Shown: positions 17,878-27,602, numbered from the stretch's first letter. The stretch is DNA of 64,000 nt from Paenibacillus glycanilyticus (GCF_023715145.1 NZ_JAMBNP010000002.1:806001-870000), one strand, 5' to 3'. The notes: generated from the letters alone by a model not told the origin. Translations and numbers: made by a program.

Positions 17878-19848
17878 ATGGCAGAGCAAGTAGATCTTTT
17901 CGCAAAAACAGCGGCCCCGGATCGGAATTACGAGGCTGATGATATACAGGTGCTCGAAGGCTTAACCGCTGTACGGAAACGGCCGGGCATGTACATTGGC
18001 AGCACGAGCAGCTCTGGCCTGCATCATCTGGTCTGGGAAATCGTTGATAATGCCGTGGACGAGCATTTGGCGAAATTTTGTACGGCGATTGATGTAACGC
18101 TGCACAAGAATGGCGCGGTTACCGTACAGGATAACGGGCGCGGCATTCCGACAGGGATGCACAAGACAGGAATCCCAACGCCGCAGGTCGTGTATACGAT
18201 TCTGCATGCTGGCGGCAAGTTCGGCGGTGGAGGATATAAGAAATCGGGCGGCCTGCACGGCGTAGGCGCTTCGGTAACCAATGCATTATCCGAATGGCTT
18301 GAAGTGGAGATTTTCCGTGACGGGAAAATACATAAGATGCGCTTCGAATATTGGGTGGATGACAAAGGCAAGGAGCATGTCGGCGAGCCGGTAACGGGCC
18401 TTGAGATTATGGGCAATACGAACCGGACAGGCACGAAGGTGACATTTAAGCCGGACGCCCGTGTTTTCCAAGGCGGGACATCGCTTAACTACGATACGCT
18501 GGCAGAGCGTCTGCAGGAAATTGCGTTCCTGAACTCAGGCCTCAAGGTGACCATCAAGGATGACCGCAGCGGCAAAGAGGACGTCTTCCATTACGAAGGC
18601 GGCGCGCGCCAATTCGTGCAATACTTGAACGATGACAAGACCGTTCTCCATGACGTGGTTCATTTCATGGGGGAGAAGGACGAGATTGAAGTGGAAGTTG
18701 CCCTTCAGTACAACGATGGATATACCGAGACGATCGCATCCTTCGTGAACTCGATCCCGACACGCGGCGGCGGCACGCATGAGACCGGTTTCAAGACCGC
18801 GTATACGCGGGTTATGAATGATTATGCCCGCAAGGCAGGCATGCTGAAGGAGAAGGACAAGAATCTTGAAGGCAATGATCTGCGCGAAGGCATGATGTCG
18901 GTTATTAACATCAAGATGTCCGAGGTTGAATTCGTCGGCCAGACGAAGGACCAACTGGGCAGCGCATCGGCACGGAGCGCCGTGGACGCTGTAGTCTCCG
19001 ACAAAATGCAGGTATTCCTCGAGGAAAATCCTCAAGTGGCGCAGATGCTCCTGAAGAAGGCCGTTCAAGCCTCCAGAGCAAGAGAAGCGGCGCGCAAAGC
19101 GCGGGAAGAGATCCGCAGCGGCAAGAAGAAGAGCGAGAGCTCCAATCTGAACGGCAAGCTGACACCGGCACAATCGAAGGACTTTTCGAAGAACGAGCTG
19201 TTTATCGTCGAGGGCGATTCCGCGGGGGGGTCGGCGAAGCAGGGTCGCGATTCGAAGCATCAGGCGATTCTGCCGCTGAAAGGCAAACCCATGAATCCGG
19301 AGAAAGCCAAGCTGCTGGACATTCTCAAGAACGATGAGTATAAAGCCATCATTGCCGCGATTGGAGCGGGAGTTGGCCCGGAATTTGATGCGGATGAATG
19401 CAATTACAATAAAATCATCATTATGACGGACGCGGATACGGACGGGGCGCACATTCAGGTACTGCTGCTGACGTTCTTCTACCGGTATATGAAGCCGCTG
19501 ATCGACACCGGACGGGTCTATATCGCTCAACCGCCCTTGTACAAGATTACACGCAAATCAGGCAAGCTGGAGACGATCCGTTACGCTTGGACCGATGAGC
19601 AGCTGCAGAATTACTTGAAGGAATTCGGCAAGAACTTTGAGCTGCAGCGCTACAAAGGACTTGGCGAGATGAATCCCGATCAGCTGTGGGAGACAACCAT
19701 GGATCCGGAGACCCGCACGCTGCTGCAGGTTCAAATCGAGGATGCGGCTAAGGCTGAGCGCCGTGTATCCGCGCTTATGGGCGATAAGGTTGACCCGCGG
19801 AAGCGCTGGATTATCGAGAATGTGGACTTCACAGAATATGTAGAATAG
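17878..19848 (+). CDS. parE: DNA topoisomerase IV subunit B
   Basis: 656 aa from the ATG at 17878, which has TTAGGAGG 9 bp upstream; a start 48 bp earlier in frame lacks a site. It is the ATPase half of topoisomerase IV, which unlinks daughter chromosomes. GHKL ATPase motifs: [20 protein letters not shown] and [16 protein letters not shown] in the first third. Toprim motifs: [16 protein letters not shown] and [11 protein letters not shown]; then YKGLGEMN near the end. The pairing with parC 11 bp downstream and the protein length favour ParE over GyrB. Confidence 0.95.
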   Translation: MAEQVDLFAKTAAPDRNYEADDIQVLEGLTAVRKRPGMYIGSTSSSGLHHLVWEIVDNAVDEHLAKFCTAIDVTLHKNGAVTVQDNGRGIPTGMHKTGIPTPQVVYTILHAGGKFGGGGYKKSGGLHGVGASVTNALSEWLEVEIFRDGKIHKMRFEYWVDDKGKEHVGEPVTGLEIMGNTNRTGTKVTFKPDARVFQGGTSLNYDTLAERLQEIAFLNSGLKVTIKDDRSGKEDVFHYEGGARQFVQYLNDDKTVLHDVVHFMGEKDEIEVEVALQYNDGYTETIASFVNSIPTRGGGTHETGFKTAYTRVMNDYARKAGMLKEKDKNLEGNDLREGMMSVINIKMSEVEFVGQTKDQLGSASARSAVDAVVSDKMQVFLEENPQVAQMLLKKAVQASRAREAARKAREEIRSGKKKSESSNLNGKLTPAQSKDFSKNELFIVEGDSAGGSAKQGRDSKHQAILPLKGKPMNPEKAKLLDILKNDEYKAIIAAIGAGVGPEFDADECNYNKIIIMTDADTDGAHIQVLLLTFFYRYMKPLIDTGRVYIAQPPLYKITRKSGKLETIRYAWTDEQLQNYLKEFGKNFELQRYKGLGEMNPDQLWETTMDPETRTLLQVQIEDAAKAERRVSALMGDKVDPRKRWIIENVDFTEYVE

Positions 19849-19859
19849 GAGGTAACGGC

Positions 19860-22313
19860 ATGGGCATGCTGGAACAGTTTTTACCGGCGTATTTGGAAGA
19901 GGTCGTAGGAGACCGCTTCGGCCGATATTCGAAATATATTATTCAAGACCGGGCTATTCCCGACGTTCGGGATGGACTTAAGCCGGTTCAACGCCGCATC
20001 CTGTATGCGATGTACGATTCGAACAATACGCCGGACAAGCCATACCGCAAATCGGCGAAAACCGTCGGTGACGTAATGGGCAATTACCATCCGCATGGCG
20101 ACTCTTCGATCTACGAAGGCATGGTGCGCATGGCGCAGCCTTGGAAGATGGGACATGTGCTCGTAGACGGACACGGCAACTGGGGATCGATGGACGATGA
20201 CCCGGCAGCGGCAATGCGTTATACAGAGGCGCGTTTGTCGCCTATCGCCATGGAGATTTTGCGGGATATCGATAAACGGACCGTCCAATTCAAAGATAAC
20301 TTTGATAACACGACGAAAGAGCCGGTTGTTTTGCCGGCCCGTTATCCGAACCTGCTTGTGAACGGCACAAGCGGGATTTCGGCAGGCTTCGCAACGGAAA
20401 TCCCGCCGCATAACCTGAGGGAGACGATTGATGCCTGCATCGCGGTGATGGCACGTCCGGATATGCCAGTGGAAGAGCTGATGGGAATTGTGAAGGGACC
20501 TGACTTCCCGACCGGCGGCGTTATTATGGGCGAGGAAGGAATCCGGGAGGCTTATTCAACGGGCAAAGGCAGAATTTACATTCGTTCGAAGGTCGAGATT
20601 GAGGACGTACGGGGCGGACGCCAGCAGATTACGATTACGGAAATTCCGTATCAGGTCGTCAAATCACGTCTGGTGAGCGCGATGGAAAACATCCGTCTGG
20701 AGAAGAAGGTAGAAGGCATCTCCGAAGTTCGAGACGAGAGCGGCCGGAACGGACTGCGTATAGTCGTGGAACTGAAGAAGGAAGCGGATGCTAACGGGAT
20801 CCTGGCTTATTTGCTGAAAAAGACCGATCTTCAAGTGACGTATAACTTCAATATGGTTGCAATCGTAAACAAAGCGCCTCAACAGCTGGGCATTAAACAG
20901 ATTCTAAGCGCTTATATTGACCACCAGAAGGAAGTTGTCACTCACCGCACGCAATATGAGCTGGAGAAAGCCGAAGAGCGTGCGCACGTGGTAGAAGGCC
21001 TTGTGAAGGCTCTGAATATCCTCGACGAAGTCATTGCAACGATCAAAGCCTCGAAGAACCGTGCGGACGCGCAGAACAACCTGGTTGCCAAATACGGCTT
21101 TACCGAACGGCAGGCGGACGCGATTCTGACGCTTCAATTGTACCGTTTGACGAATTTGGAGATTACATCGCTTGAGAAAGAGCTTAAGGAAATGCAGAAG
21201 CGCATTGCTTACCTGCGTTCCATTCTGGACAGCGAGAAGAAGCTTATTGGCGTAATCAAGGATGAACTCGTTGAAATCCGCGACAAATACGGCATTGACC
21301 GCCGTTCGTCCATTCGCGGCGAAGTGGAAGAGCTGAAGGTGAACCTTGAAGTTATGGTTCAATCGGAAGACGTGATTGTTACCCTCAGCGAAGAAGGCTA
21401 CATGAAGCGGACAAGCCTAATGTCGTTCACCCGTTCAGGCGGGGACTTGCAAACGGCCGGAGTAAAAGAAGGCGATGTAATCAGCAGCGTCTATGAAGTG
21501 AACACCATTGACAACTTGCTCTTATTCACCCGTAAGGGTCAATACTACATGCTTCCCGTCCATCAAATTCCGGAGTTCAAGTGGAAGGATACGGGGACGG
21601 CTGTCGTCAATATCGTGCCGATTCCGAAGGATGATTCGATCGTAGCCGTCATTCCGGTCAAGGACTTCAACCAGCCGGCAGTATCTCTTGTATTCGTGAC
21701 GAAGCGAGCGCAGGTGAAACGCACGGAGCTGAAGGAATATATGACGACTCGTTCTACCGCAATCGCAGCTACGAAGGTTGCCGACGGTGACGAGGTTATC
21801 CGTGTTATGCAAAGTGAAGGCACGCAGCAGCTGCTGCTTGTAAGTAAGCTGGGCATGAGCATCCGTTTCAATGAGCACGAAGTAAATCCGATGGGACGGG
21901 TTGCAGCAGGCGTACGCGGCATGCAGCTAAGAGAAGATGATGAATTGATTGCAGCCGAGTGGGTTGCTGACGATGAAGGCGAAGTGCTGGTTGTGTCCGA
22001 TTTGGGCTATGCCAAACGAACGCTGCTTCTGGATTATCCGCTGCAAGGCAGAGGCGGCAAAGGGCTGCAGACCTTTGAATTCAAGGAAGGCAAGCGCGTC
22101 AAGCCAAACGGCAATGCTCTGGTCGCGGCTTTATATTGCAAGGAAGAGATAGGCATTATAGCGCTTACATCCTCAGGCGCGCAGCTGGCGGCGTCTACGG
22201 AGAAGGCACCGATTGAGGACCGGAAATCGATCGGAAGAATTCTTCTGCCGGTTGAGAAGAATGATGTGATTACGACGATCTTTGTTAAACCAGATTTATC
22301 TCCTCAGTCATAA
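19860..22313 (+). CDS. parC: DNA topoisomerase IV subunit A
   Basis: 817 aa, with GGAGGT 7 bp before the ATG and overlapping the end of parE, so the two are co-expressed. It is the breakage-reunion subunit: the catalytic tyrosine is Tyr121 in AAAMRYTEA. The quinolone-determining region reads [10 protein letters not shown], with Ser82 and Glu86 as in sensitive relatives, so no resistance change is seen there. The C-terminal third forms the beta-pinwheel DNA-wrapping domain. The last 10 bp overlap the end of a small convergent gene. Confidence 0.95.
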   Translation: MGMLEQFLPAYLEEVVGDRFGRYSKYIIQDRAIPDVRDGLKPVQRRILYAMYDSNNTPDKPYRKSAKTVGDVMGNYHPHGDSSIYEGMVRMAQPWKMGHVLVDGHGNWGSMDDDPAAAMRYTEARLSPIAMEILRDIDKRTVQFKDNFDNTTKEPVVLPARYPNLLVNGTSGISAGFATEIPPHNLRETIDACIAVMARPDMPVEELMGIVKGPDFPTGGVIMGEEGIREAYSTGKGRIYIRSKVEIEDVRGGRQQITITEIPYQVVKSRLVSAMENIRLEKKVEGISEVRDESGRNGLRIVVELKKEADANGILAYLLKKTDLQVTYNFNMVAIVNKAPQQLGIKQILSAYIDHQKEVVTHRTQYELEKAEERAHVVEGLVKALNILDEVIATIKASKNRADAQNNLVAKYGFTERQADAILTLQLYRLTNLEITSLEKELKEMQKRIAYLRSILDSEKKLIGVIKDELVEIRDKYGIDRRSSIRGEVEELKVNLEVMVQSEDVIVTLSEEGYMKRTSLMSFTRSGGDLQTAGVKEGDVISSVYEVNTIDNLLLFTRKGQYYMLPVHQIPEFKWKDTGTAVVNIVPIPKDDSIVAVIPVKDFNQPAVSLVFVTKRAQVKRTELKEYMTTRSTAIAATKVADGDEVIRVMQSEGTQQLLLVSKLGMSIRFNEHEVNPMGRVAAGVRGMQLREDDELIAAEWVADDEGEVLVVSDLGYAKRTLLLDYPLQGRGGKGLQTFEFKEGKRVKPNGNALVAALYCKEEIGIIALTSSGAQLAASTEKAPIEDRKSIGRILLPVEKNDVITTIFVKPDLSPQS

Positions 22314-22471
22314 GGCCGGTTAGGCGGGTCAAACCGTTCAATCAACCGGATGATGGCATCTAACATGACCCACATTGGCACCAGCTCATCCGGGCGGTCG
22401 AGCCATTGTGGGTCTTTTATGATGCCGTAGGCTTTTATCTTGCGAATGATTTCTGCTTTCTGGTCATCCAT
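22304..22471 (-). CDS. Small protein of unknown function
   Basis: 55 aa from the ATG at 22471, which follows GAAGGAG at good spacing; the longer frame to 22495 has no ribosome site. The composition is ordinary for a soluble protein ([30 protein letters not shown]), with two helical stretches and two conserved-looking Trp. Its stop codon lies within the last codons of parC on the other strand. No family recognised; the strong ribosome site and codon use support a real gene. Confidence 0.6.
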   Translation of the reverse strand: MDDQKAEIIRKIKAYGIIKDPQWLDRPDELVPMWVMLDAIIRLIERFDPPNRPYD

Positions 22472-22666
22472 GGGGATCACTCCTTCACGCATCATTTCGA
22501 CGAATAGGTGAGGCGCCTATGCCCATTGTATGTCTACTCCTGTCATAATGTTCGAATTTATAGCGATTAATGACTCAAATTATTAATTGGGTTAACCTTT
22601 TATTCGACATTTGCGAATGTTATAATTGGTATAAATGAGAAAATTGGACAGGAAGCGGGTGCCCAT

Positions 22667-23071
22667 ATGGTTTCTGAAGAATTTACTCGATTATGGACTA
22701 AGATGACAAGAGAATGGAAGGATAGTTTGGAAGAGGGGCTTGCGCCTCTGACAGAAGGGCAATTGAACGTGCTGGACATTTTGCTGCAGCATGAGCCGAT
22801 GAAGCCTTCAGAACTGCTGCAATATCTTGCAACAACGCCGGCCGCGATTACTACATTGCTGGACCGGATGGAGCGCAACGAGCTAATTGTACGTACAAGA
22901 GACAATCAGGACCGCAGAATTGTGTGGGTGTCTGTATCGGAGAAAGGGAGAAATGAGGCCCAGCGCGGAACGGAAGTACGTTCTAAGCTAATTGGCGAAT
23001 CGCTGGACCGTATCTCTTCCCATAACCAGCAGCTGCTTGTATATCTGCTGGGCAAGGTAGCTAATGCTTAA
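22667..23071 (+). CDS. MarR-family transcriptional regulator
   Basis: 134 aa with the winged helix-turn-helix of MarR proteins: recognition region SELLQYLATTPAAITTLLDRME, then the wing with RTRDNQDRRIVWVSV, flanked by dimerisation helices. MarR dimers bind palindromes and release DNA on binding phenolics or oxidants. A TATAAT at 22621-22626 is the likely -10, and the imperfect dyad ATTCG-N7-CGAAT just before it (22602-22618) may be its own operator. No target gene lies downstream on the same strand, since the next gene is convergent. Confidence 0.88.
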   Translation: MVSEEFTRLWTKMTREWKDSLEEGLAPLTEGQLNVLDILLQHEPMKPSELLQYLATTPAAITTLLDRMERNELIVRTRDNQDRRIVWVSVSEKGRNEAQRGTEVRSKLIGESLDRISSHNQQLLVYLLGKVANA

Positions 23072-23078
23072 ATAATGA

Positions 23079-24362
23079 TTATTGCGGATCTGTATTCAAC
23101 ATGGATCTTAGACGGTTGCGAAGCACCTTCAGCGTTTGCTTCATGGAACTGTAATCGTTCTCGGTTAACAAGCTGTCACTGGCAGCCGTGATCGTCTGTT
23201 CTACCGGCAGGATACGATATCGATAATAGCTGTCCGGCTGGTAACGATGCACATAAGTAGGAGTTGACTCAATATCCGATAGCTCAATGGAGCCGTCGGA
23301 TTTATTTTTTCGTACGGTTACTTTGAAGATAACGCCATAATCCTTCGTTTCGTCGCGTTGAGCAGAAATAAAATTACCCATAGAATAAATAATTAGTCCC
23401 TGTCTTGCGCGGCCATTGTCGTCTGTCGTTTCCAATACCTCATAAGGCTGAACCACATGCGGATGAGCGCCAGCGATAATGTCTGCTCCTTCAGCAACAA
23501 GCTTGCGGGCCAGCTGCTTCTGCTCATCACTAGGCGTCGTTTGATATTCAATGCCGAAGTGAAGAGCTACCGTCACAAAATCCGCGCCAATCTCTTTTAA
23601 ATGTTGGATATCTTTAATCATCTTTTGTTCGTCAATCATAGATACGGCGTAAGGCTTGCCTTTAGGGAGCGGGATGCCGTTGGTTCCATACGTGTAAGCG
23701 AGCAGCCCCATCTTGATGCCGTTATGCTCGATGATGACCGGAGCGTCAGCTTCTTCCTGGGATTCGGCGGTCCCCTTGAGCGCGAAAGGGTATTCCTTCA
23801 AATGCTTCAAGGTCAGCATGAGCCCTTTGTCACCCTTGTCTAGCGAGTGGTTATTGGCATTGGTCAAAATGTTAAAGCCTGCATACTGCAGCGCGTCCAG
23901 CAGCTCCACAGGGGCGTTAAAGCTCGGATAACCGGTATAGCCGTACGCGGCGCCGGCTACGGGCGTCTCCAGATTCGCCATTACCCAGTCCCCTTGCTCG
24001 AGAATCGGCTTTACTTCTTCAAAGAAATAATTAAAGTTATACTTTTTCGTCTTGCTGTCGTACGCGCCCGGAAGCTCCGGCTTATGCATCATGATATCGC
24101 CGACGGCTATCCATACCGCTTCGTCATATTGCGGTGTTGGAACCGGAGTCGGCGTTGGCTCGGGCGTTGCTGTAGGAGCAACGGTTGGCGACAGAGTTGC
24201 CTCAGGCAGACTGGACTGCGTTGCTTCAGGTTGACTTGCTGTATCCGTCCTGTTGGAATCCTTGTTCAAGGTTGCTGTGATGATCAAAAAAATTCCTGCA
24301 GCTGCGATCAGCAGTAGAGTGAAATGAACGGTCAGGCGCTTCTTGCTTCGCTTTCTGCGCAT
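23079..24362 (-). CDS. CapA-family membrane-anchored metallophosphatase-like protein
   Basis: 427 aa. The ATG at 24362 lies 10 nt after GGGAGGG; a TTG 9 bp upstream is too close to that site. One N-terminal membrane anchor (about residues 10-30), a Thr/Pro-rich linker (TPEPTPTPVPTP) at about 50-80, then a PGA_cap domain: VGDIMMH, MANLETPVAG, TNANNHSLDKG and GAHPHVVQPYE contain the metal-ligand Asp, Asn and His residues. Members take part in poly-gamma-glutamate capsule production (CapA/PgsA), but no capBC genes are nearby, so another extracellular role is possible. Confidence 0.88.
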   Translation of the reverse strand: MRRKRSKKRLTVHFTLLLIAAAGIFLIITATLNKDSNRTDTASQPEATQSSLPEATLSPTVAPTATPEPTPTPVPTPQYDEAVWIAVGDIMMHKPELPGAYDSKTKKYNFNYFFEEVKPILEQGDWVMANLETPVAGAAYGYTGYPSFNAPVELLDALQYAGFNILTNANNHSLDKGDKGLMLTLKHLKEYPFALKGTAESQEEADAPVIIEHNGIKMGLLAYTYGTNGIPLPKGKPYAVSMIDEQKMIKDIQHLKEIGADFVTVALHFGIEYQTTPSDEQKQLARKLVAEGADIIAGAHPHVVQPYEVLETTDDNGRARQGLIIYSMGNFISAQRDETKDYGVIFKVTVRKNKSDGSIELSDIESTPTYVHRYQPDSYYRYRILPVEQTITAASDSLLTENDYSSMKQTLKVLRNRLRSMLNTDPQ

Positions 24363-24394
24363 GAAGGGCAATCCCTCCCAAAAAGAATTAATTC

Positions 24395-25132
24395 TTATTC
24401 AATATATATGTTGGACGCTTCCTCCAGCTGTTCGCTTCTCCACCAAGACCAAGCTGCCGAGCCATACGGAACGGAGCGGAAGCATTGGCGTTCCTTCGTT
24501 ACCGGATGCGGAGCCTCAACCGATGTCGACCAAAGCGCAATATCGGATACGGATGTGGTGCCAGGAGCACCGTATTTGCGGTCTGCGACAAGCGGACAGC
24601 CGATATAAGCCATTTGGGCTCGAATTTGGTGAGGCCTGCCGGTATGAAGCTTAACGGCGATAAGAGAGTAACCTCCCGCCTCTGCGCATACCTTGTATTC
24701 CAGAATTGCCTCCTTGGCGTCGGGAGACGGTTCTTTGAATACGGTTACTTGATTGCGTTTGGCGTCTTTCCAAATGTAATGGCGAAGACGGTCCTGCTGC
24801 TTCGCAGGTTTGCCGTGAACGACGCATACATAGGTTTTGCCAAAGGTGCGGCTCCGTACCGCTTCGGATAAGCGGGATGCGGCCTTGGAGGTCTTGGCAA
24901 ACAACATGGCCCCTCCAACCGGCCGGTCAAGCCGGTGAACAAGGCCGAGGAAAACATTCCCCGGCTTGTTATGGCGGATTTTCAGATCCTGTTTGATTAA
25001 CGTTAGCATGTCAGGATCCCCGGTCTCATCCTCTTGAGACGGGATACCGGGGAGCTTGACTACGGCAATGATATGATTGTCCTCGTACAGCACCGGAATT
25101 ACCGGGCTGTTCGGCTCATGACCGGCAGCCAT
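24395..25132 (-). CDS. RluA-family pseudouridine synthase
   Basis: 245 aa. Its ATG overlaps the stop of the upstream gene by one base (TAATG), so it is translationally coupled. The catalytic motif GLVHRLDRPVGG holds the Asp that attacks uridine, and HTGRPHQIRAQMAYIGCPL is the family's second signature. No S4 domain is visible at the N-terminus, as in short RluA/YlyB- or RluC-like members. Substrate is probably rRNA or tRNA uridine, undetermined from sequence. The partner gene encodes an rRNA-type methyltransferase, so the pair looks like an RNA-modification operon. Confidence 0.9.
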   Translation of the reverse strand: MAAGHEPNSPVIPVLYEDNHIIAVVKLPGIPSQEDETGDPDMLTLIKQDLKIRHNKPGNVFLGLVHRLDRPVGGAMLFAKTSKAASRLSEAVRSRTFGKTYVCVVHGKPAKQQDRLRHYIWKDAKRNQVTVFKEPSPDAKEAILEYKVCAEAGGYSLIAVKLHTGRPHQIRAQMAYIGCPLVADRKYGAPGTTSVSDIALWSTSVEAPHPVTKERQCFRSVPYGSAAWSWWRSEQLEEASNIYIE

Positions 25133-25998
25133 TATTCGGACTCCCAGCGTCCAAGAATGCCGCAAGGCAGATGCAGGCCAGACTGGGTGATCGGCAAGCC
25201 GATTTCGCCGCAATTAATCATTCCGCCAAATTTGTTCTTCATTGTATTATGAAGCAAATTGTGGAGGACGGTTGGAGAAAGTCCGGTCGTATAGGAGTTA
25301 ATCAGCAGGAAGAGCGGGTTATCCGACAGAATCGTTGTACAGAACTCAAGGAACGGATACAGATTCTCTTCCAGCTTCCAGGTTTCGCCGTTAGGGCCCC
25401 GTCCATAAGATGGCGGGTCCATGATGATGGCATCGTATTGACGGCCGCGACGCTGCTCGCGCTGCACGAATTTGAATACGTCATCCGTGATATAACGGAT
25501 AGGAGCGCTTTCAAGGCCTGACAGCTGCGCATTTTCTTTGGCCCACTGTACCATGCCTTTTGACGCGTCCACATGCACAACTTCCGCGCCAGCCGCTGCG
25601 GCAGCCACTGTAGCGCCGCCGGAGTAGGCGAACAGATTCAGTACGCGGACAGGACGTCCAGCGGAACGGATCTTGTCCATCATCCAGCTCCAGTTAACCG
25701 CTTGCTCCGGGAACAATCCCGTATGCTTGAAGTTTGTTGGTTTGATATGGAATTTGAGCTCGCCATAGGAGATGGTCCACCGTTCGGGCAGGCTGGATTT
25801 GAACTGCCATTGTCCGCCACCCGAGGAGCTGCGGTGGTAATGCCCGTCTGCTTGCTTCCAGGCACCGGTTTCATTTGCGATCGGCCAAATAATCTGAGGA
25901 TCCGGACGGCGGAGAATGTACTGGCCCCAGCGTTCCAGCTTGTCTCCGGCTCCAGTGTCGATAACCTCGTAATCGGTCCATTTATCTGCTACATACAT
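25132..25998 (-). CDS. Class I SAM-dependent methyltransferase, RlmI-like
   Basis: 288 aa, with an AAGGAAGG ribosome site. The SAM-binding loop is LFAYSGGATVAAAAAG, followed by the acidic VHVDASKGMV, and the catalytic region IMDPPSYGRGP is a DPPS motif typical of the RlmI/RlmL-C type (PF10672) 23S rRNA methyltransferases. The N-terminal PUA domain of RlmI is replaced by a roughly 100-residue segment with many Trp. It is the first gene of a two-gene operon with a pseudouridine synthase. RNA substrate is likely but unproven. Confidence 0.85.
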   Translation of the reverse strand: MYVADKWTDYEVIDTGAGDKLERWGQYILRRPDPQIIWPIANETGAWKQADGHYHRSSSGGGQWQFKSSLPERWTISYGELKFHIKPTNFKHTGLFPEQAVNWSWMMDKIRSAGRPVRVLNLFAYSGGATVAAAAAGAEVVHVDASKGMVQWAKENAQLSGLESAPIRYITDDVFKFVQREQRRGRQYDAIIMDPPSYGRGPNGETWKLEENLYPFLEFCTTILSDNPLFLLINSYTTGLSPTVLHNLLHNTMKNKFGGMINCGEIGLPITQSGLHLPCGILGRWESE

Positions 25999-26157
25999 GT
26001 TATAGTAATCCTTCCTTGGTGTATAATTTTCGTTGTATTATAATGAAGTCTTCGACTATTATAACGAAGCGCACAAGATGAAGCAATTAGGTTCATGCTT
26101 GTGAAGTAAGAATCGCCACAATAGGCGTGTGACATTTCTTAGTAGGAGGGGCTTATT

Positions 26158-26784
26158 ATTCGAAAACAAGGATGGTTAATTGGATCGACGGCGAGTCTGC
26201 TGATTTTTATCGCTGCAGCAATGCTGGCGGCACGGAACAATGCCTCGAGGCTTGACGAATCGGTTGCTGATTGGTTTGCAAGCATACATAACGGCACTCT
26301 AACCGATCTATTCAAAGTCATGACGACGCTTGGGTCAACGGTTGGCATTATTGCGATTACGCTTGTACTTGCTGTTTGGTTCGGATGGAGGCAGGGGTGG
26401 AGGCGCACAGTGCTGCTTATTGCGGGGGTAGCGGGAGCTTATCTTGTAAATACGCTCGTGAAATCCGGATTTGACCGTGCAAGACCAGCGATGGCTTGGG
26501 GAATTGAGGCGGACGGGGCAAGCTTCCCTAGCGGCAATGCAATGCTGGCGATCGTCATGTACAGCCTGGCGGCGATCTGGATTGCGACGGACAAAAGCAT
26601 TCACCGCGCAGTGAGATGGACTGCGGCTGCTATCGCCGTGCTTCTGATTATATTAATGGGAGTATCCCGACTTTATTTCAGCGTGCATTATGCCACGGAC
26701 ATCATTGGCGGATACGCTGCCGGATTTGTCATCGTATGCCTGCTGATGGCGCTTGCAAGGGGCAAGAGGCTTAATAGCCGCTAG
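26158..26784 (+). CDS. PAP2-family membrane phosphatase, apparently starting at ATT
   Basis: 208 aa if translation begins at the ATT at 26158. No ATG, GTG or TTG exists in frame between the TAG at 26143 and the ATG at 26221, while TAGGAGGGG lies 7-8 nt before this ATT. Starting at 26221 would remove the first membrane helix (WLIGSTASLLIFIAAAMLAA) and leaves no ribosome site. Motifs: KSGFDRARP, PSGNAM (Asn in place of the usual His of PSGH), and SRLYFSVHYATD with the nucleophile His. Such enzymes dephosphorylate undecaprenyl pyrophosphate or phosphatidate at the membrane. Confidence 0.8.
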   Translation: MRKQGWLIGSTASLLIFIAAAMLAARNNASRLDESVADWFASIHNGTLTDLFKVMTTLGSTVGIIAITLVLAVWFGWRQGWRRTVLLIAGVAGAYLVNTLVKSGFDRARPAMAWGIEADGASFPSGNAMLAIVMYSLAAIWIATDKSIHRAVRWTAAAIAVLLIILMGVSRLYFSVHYATDIIGGYAAGFVIVCLLMALARGKRLNSR

Positions 26785-26808
26785 TCCTGTGGACTGCGGC
26801 TAATTAAG
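26770..26808. terminator. Shared terminator overlapping two convergent stop codons
   Basis: CTTAAT-AGCCGC-TAGTCC pairs with GGACT-GCGGCT-ATTAAG with a bulge. The stem covers the TAG of the phosphatase gene and reaches the stop of the regulator gene. Without a long T-run, so strength is uncertain. Confidence 0.6.
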
Positions 26809-27130
26809 ACTCCCGGATCGCGTCCAACATTTTGTCGATTGATTCCTTGCGCTTGTCTTCGTCCATGTTGTTGAGCAGCCGAATGATCTCAATGGTATCT
26901 GCTGCAACTTGAGGCTCCGTGCCGCGTGATTCACCATCGATAATATAATCCGTGGTGACTTCAAAAAACGAGGCTAGCTTGATCAGAGTCTCATACACGG
27001 GCTGCCTGTTGTTAATCTCGTAGTGGCTGTAAGCGGATCGCGTTATGCCGATGGATTGTGCAACTATTTCTTGCGATAAGCTTCGTTGCTGTCGCAACTC
27101 CTTAAGTCGATCTCCCATCGTCAAGGTCAT
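26804..27130 (-). CDS. Xre-family helix-turn-helix regulator
   Basis: 108 aa from the ATG at 27130, just after GAGGAG; an in-frame ATG at 27118 is the alternative. HTH_3 domain at about residues 7-60: RLKELRQQRSLSQEIVAQSI then TRSAYSHYEINNRQP, the turn and recognition helix of the Cro/CI fold. The short C-terminal helical part (LNNMDEDKRKESIDKML) is like those that dimerise in SinR or ImmR-type repressors. A perfect dyad fills the spacer of its promoter (27188-27206), so autoregulation is likely, and the divergent small gene may be a target. Confidence 0.9.
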   Translation of the reverse strand: MTLTMGDRLKELRQQRSLSQEIVAQSIGITRSAYSHYEINNRQPVYETLIKLASFFEVTTDYIIDGESRGTEPQVAADTIEIIRLLNNMDEDKRKESIDKMLDAIRES

Positions 27131-27182
27131 TCGCTCCTCACATTGGTAATCAATTTGGCGGTATGTTACACTCACTACTAGT

Positions 27183-27212
27183 AATTTATGATACAAATCG
27201 TATCATTGTCAA
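27183..27212 (-). promoter_or_regulatory. Promoter of the xre gene
   Basis: On the minus strand: consensus -35 TTGACA (27212-27207) and -10 TAAATT or ATAAAT, 17-18 bp apart. The spacer is almost entirely the operator palindrome. Confidence 0.65.
27188..27206. promoter_or_regulatory. Operator palindrome between divergent genes
   Basis: ATGATAC-AAATC-GTATCAT, a perfect dyad with 7-bp arms. It lies inside the xre promoter and abuts the -35 (TTGTCA, 27206-27211) of a likely promoter for the small gene at 27272 (with TACTAA at 27230-27235). One bound dimer could block both. Confidence 0.7.
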
Positions 27213-27271
27213 GCTTAATATGAGAAAGTTACTAATAAAATAGAAATATTTAGGAAAGGTGTTGATTAGCG

Positions 27272-27460
27272 ATGGTTTTAACCTTCGAATGCGAATGCGG
27301 CAATAAAACGGGGGTATTTGCAACGGGAGACCGCGACGAAACCGGCCGTGAATTTATCGAGCTTGAAGACGATGACCGTTTAACCTACATCATAGGAGAA
27401 GACGGTATTTTGTTTAAATGCAAATTCTGCGGATATACATATCGTTTGGATAAGTTATAA
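27272..27460 (+). CDS. Small CxC/CxxC protein, possible zinc ribbon
   Basis: 62 aa with AGGAAAGGTG before the ATG. Two cysteine pairs, CEC near the start (residues 7-9) and CKFC near the end, could together hold one zinc ion; the middle is acidic (ELEDDDRLTY). This is the layout of a tiny zinc ribbon, but no family is recognised. It is divergent from the xre gene with the shared operator between them, so it may be under that regulator. Confidence 0.7.
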   Translation: MVLTFECECGNKTGVFATGDRDETGREFIELEDDDRLTYIIGEDGILFKCKFCGYTYRLDKL

Positions 27461-27484
27461 ATAGCGTAAATTACAAAATGGATA

Positions 27485-27513
27485 TTGAAATCCGTTCCTG
27501 TTCGGAGTAGTAT
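27485..27513 (+). promoter_or_regulatory. Likely araA promoter
   Basis: TTGAAA (27485-27490), 17-bp spacer, TAGTAT (27508-27513). The first AraR box begins just downstream, at the expected transcription start. Confidence 0.55.
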
Positions 27514-27547
27514 AGAGGATAAGTTGTACGTACAACTTATCCTCTAT
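27512..27547 (+). promoter_or_regulatory. AraR box 1 inside a 36-bp perfect palindrome
   Basis: Every base pairs from 27512 to 27547; the centre TTGTACGTACAA is the core of the AraR operator known in Bacillus. The outer arms (AGAGGATAAG) and the following ATTTTTA also make a strong RNA hairpin, so the element may double as a terminator or attenuator. Confidence 0.75.
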
Positions 27548-27565
27548 TTTTATGGAGCATGGTCT

Positions 27566-27581
27566 TGATGTACGTACAAAT
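27566..27581 (+). promoter_or_regulatory. AraR box 2
   Basis: TGATGTACGTACAAAT: core TGTACGTACA at 27569-27578. Its centre is 44 bp from that of box 1, about four helical turns, matching the paired operators that AraR loops or binds cooperatively in Bacillus subtilis. Confidence 0.75.
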
Positions 27582-27602
27582 TCATCCCAGCTAGGAGGAA
27601 TT

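Noticed and set aside
24052..24654. Plus-strand frames over the CapA and RluA genes
   Set aside because: Overlap well-supported minus-strand genes completely and show no family motifs.
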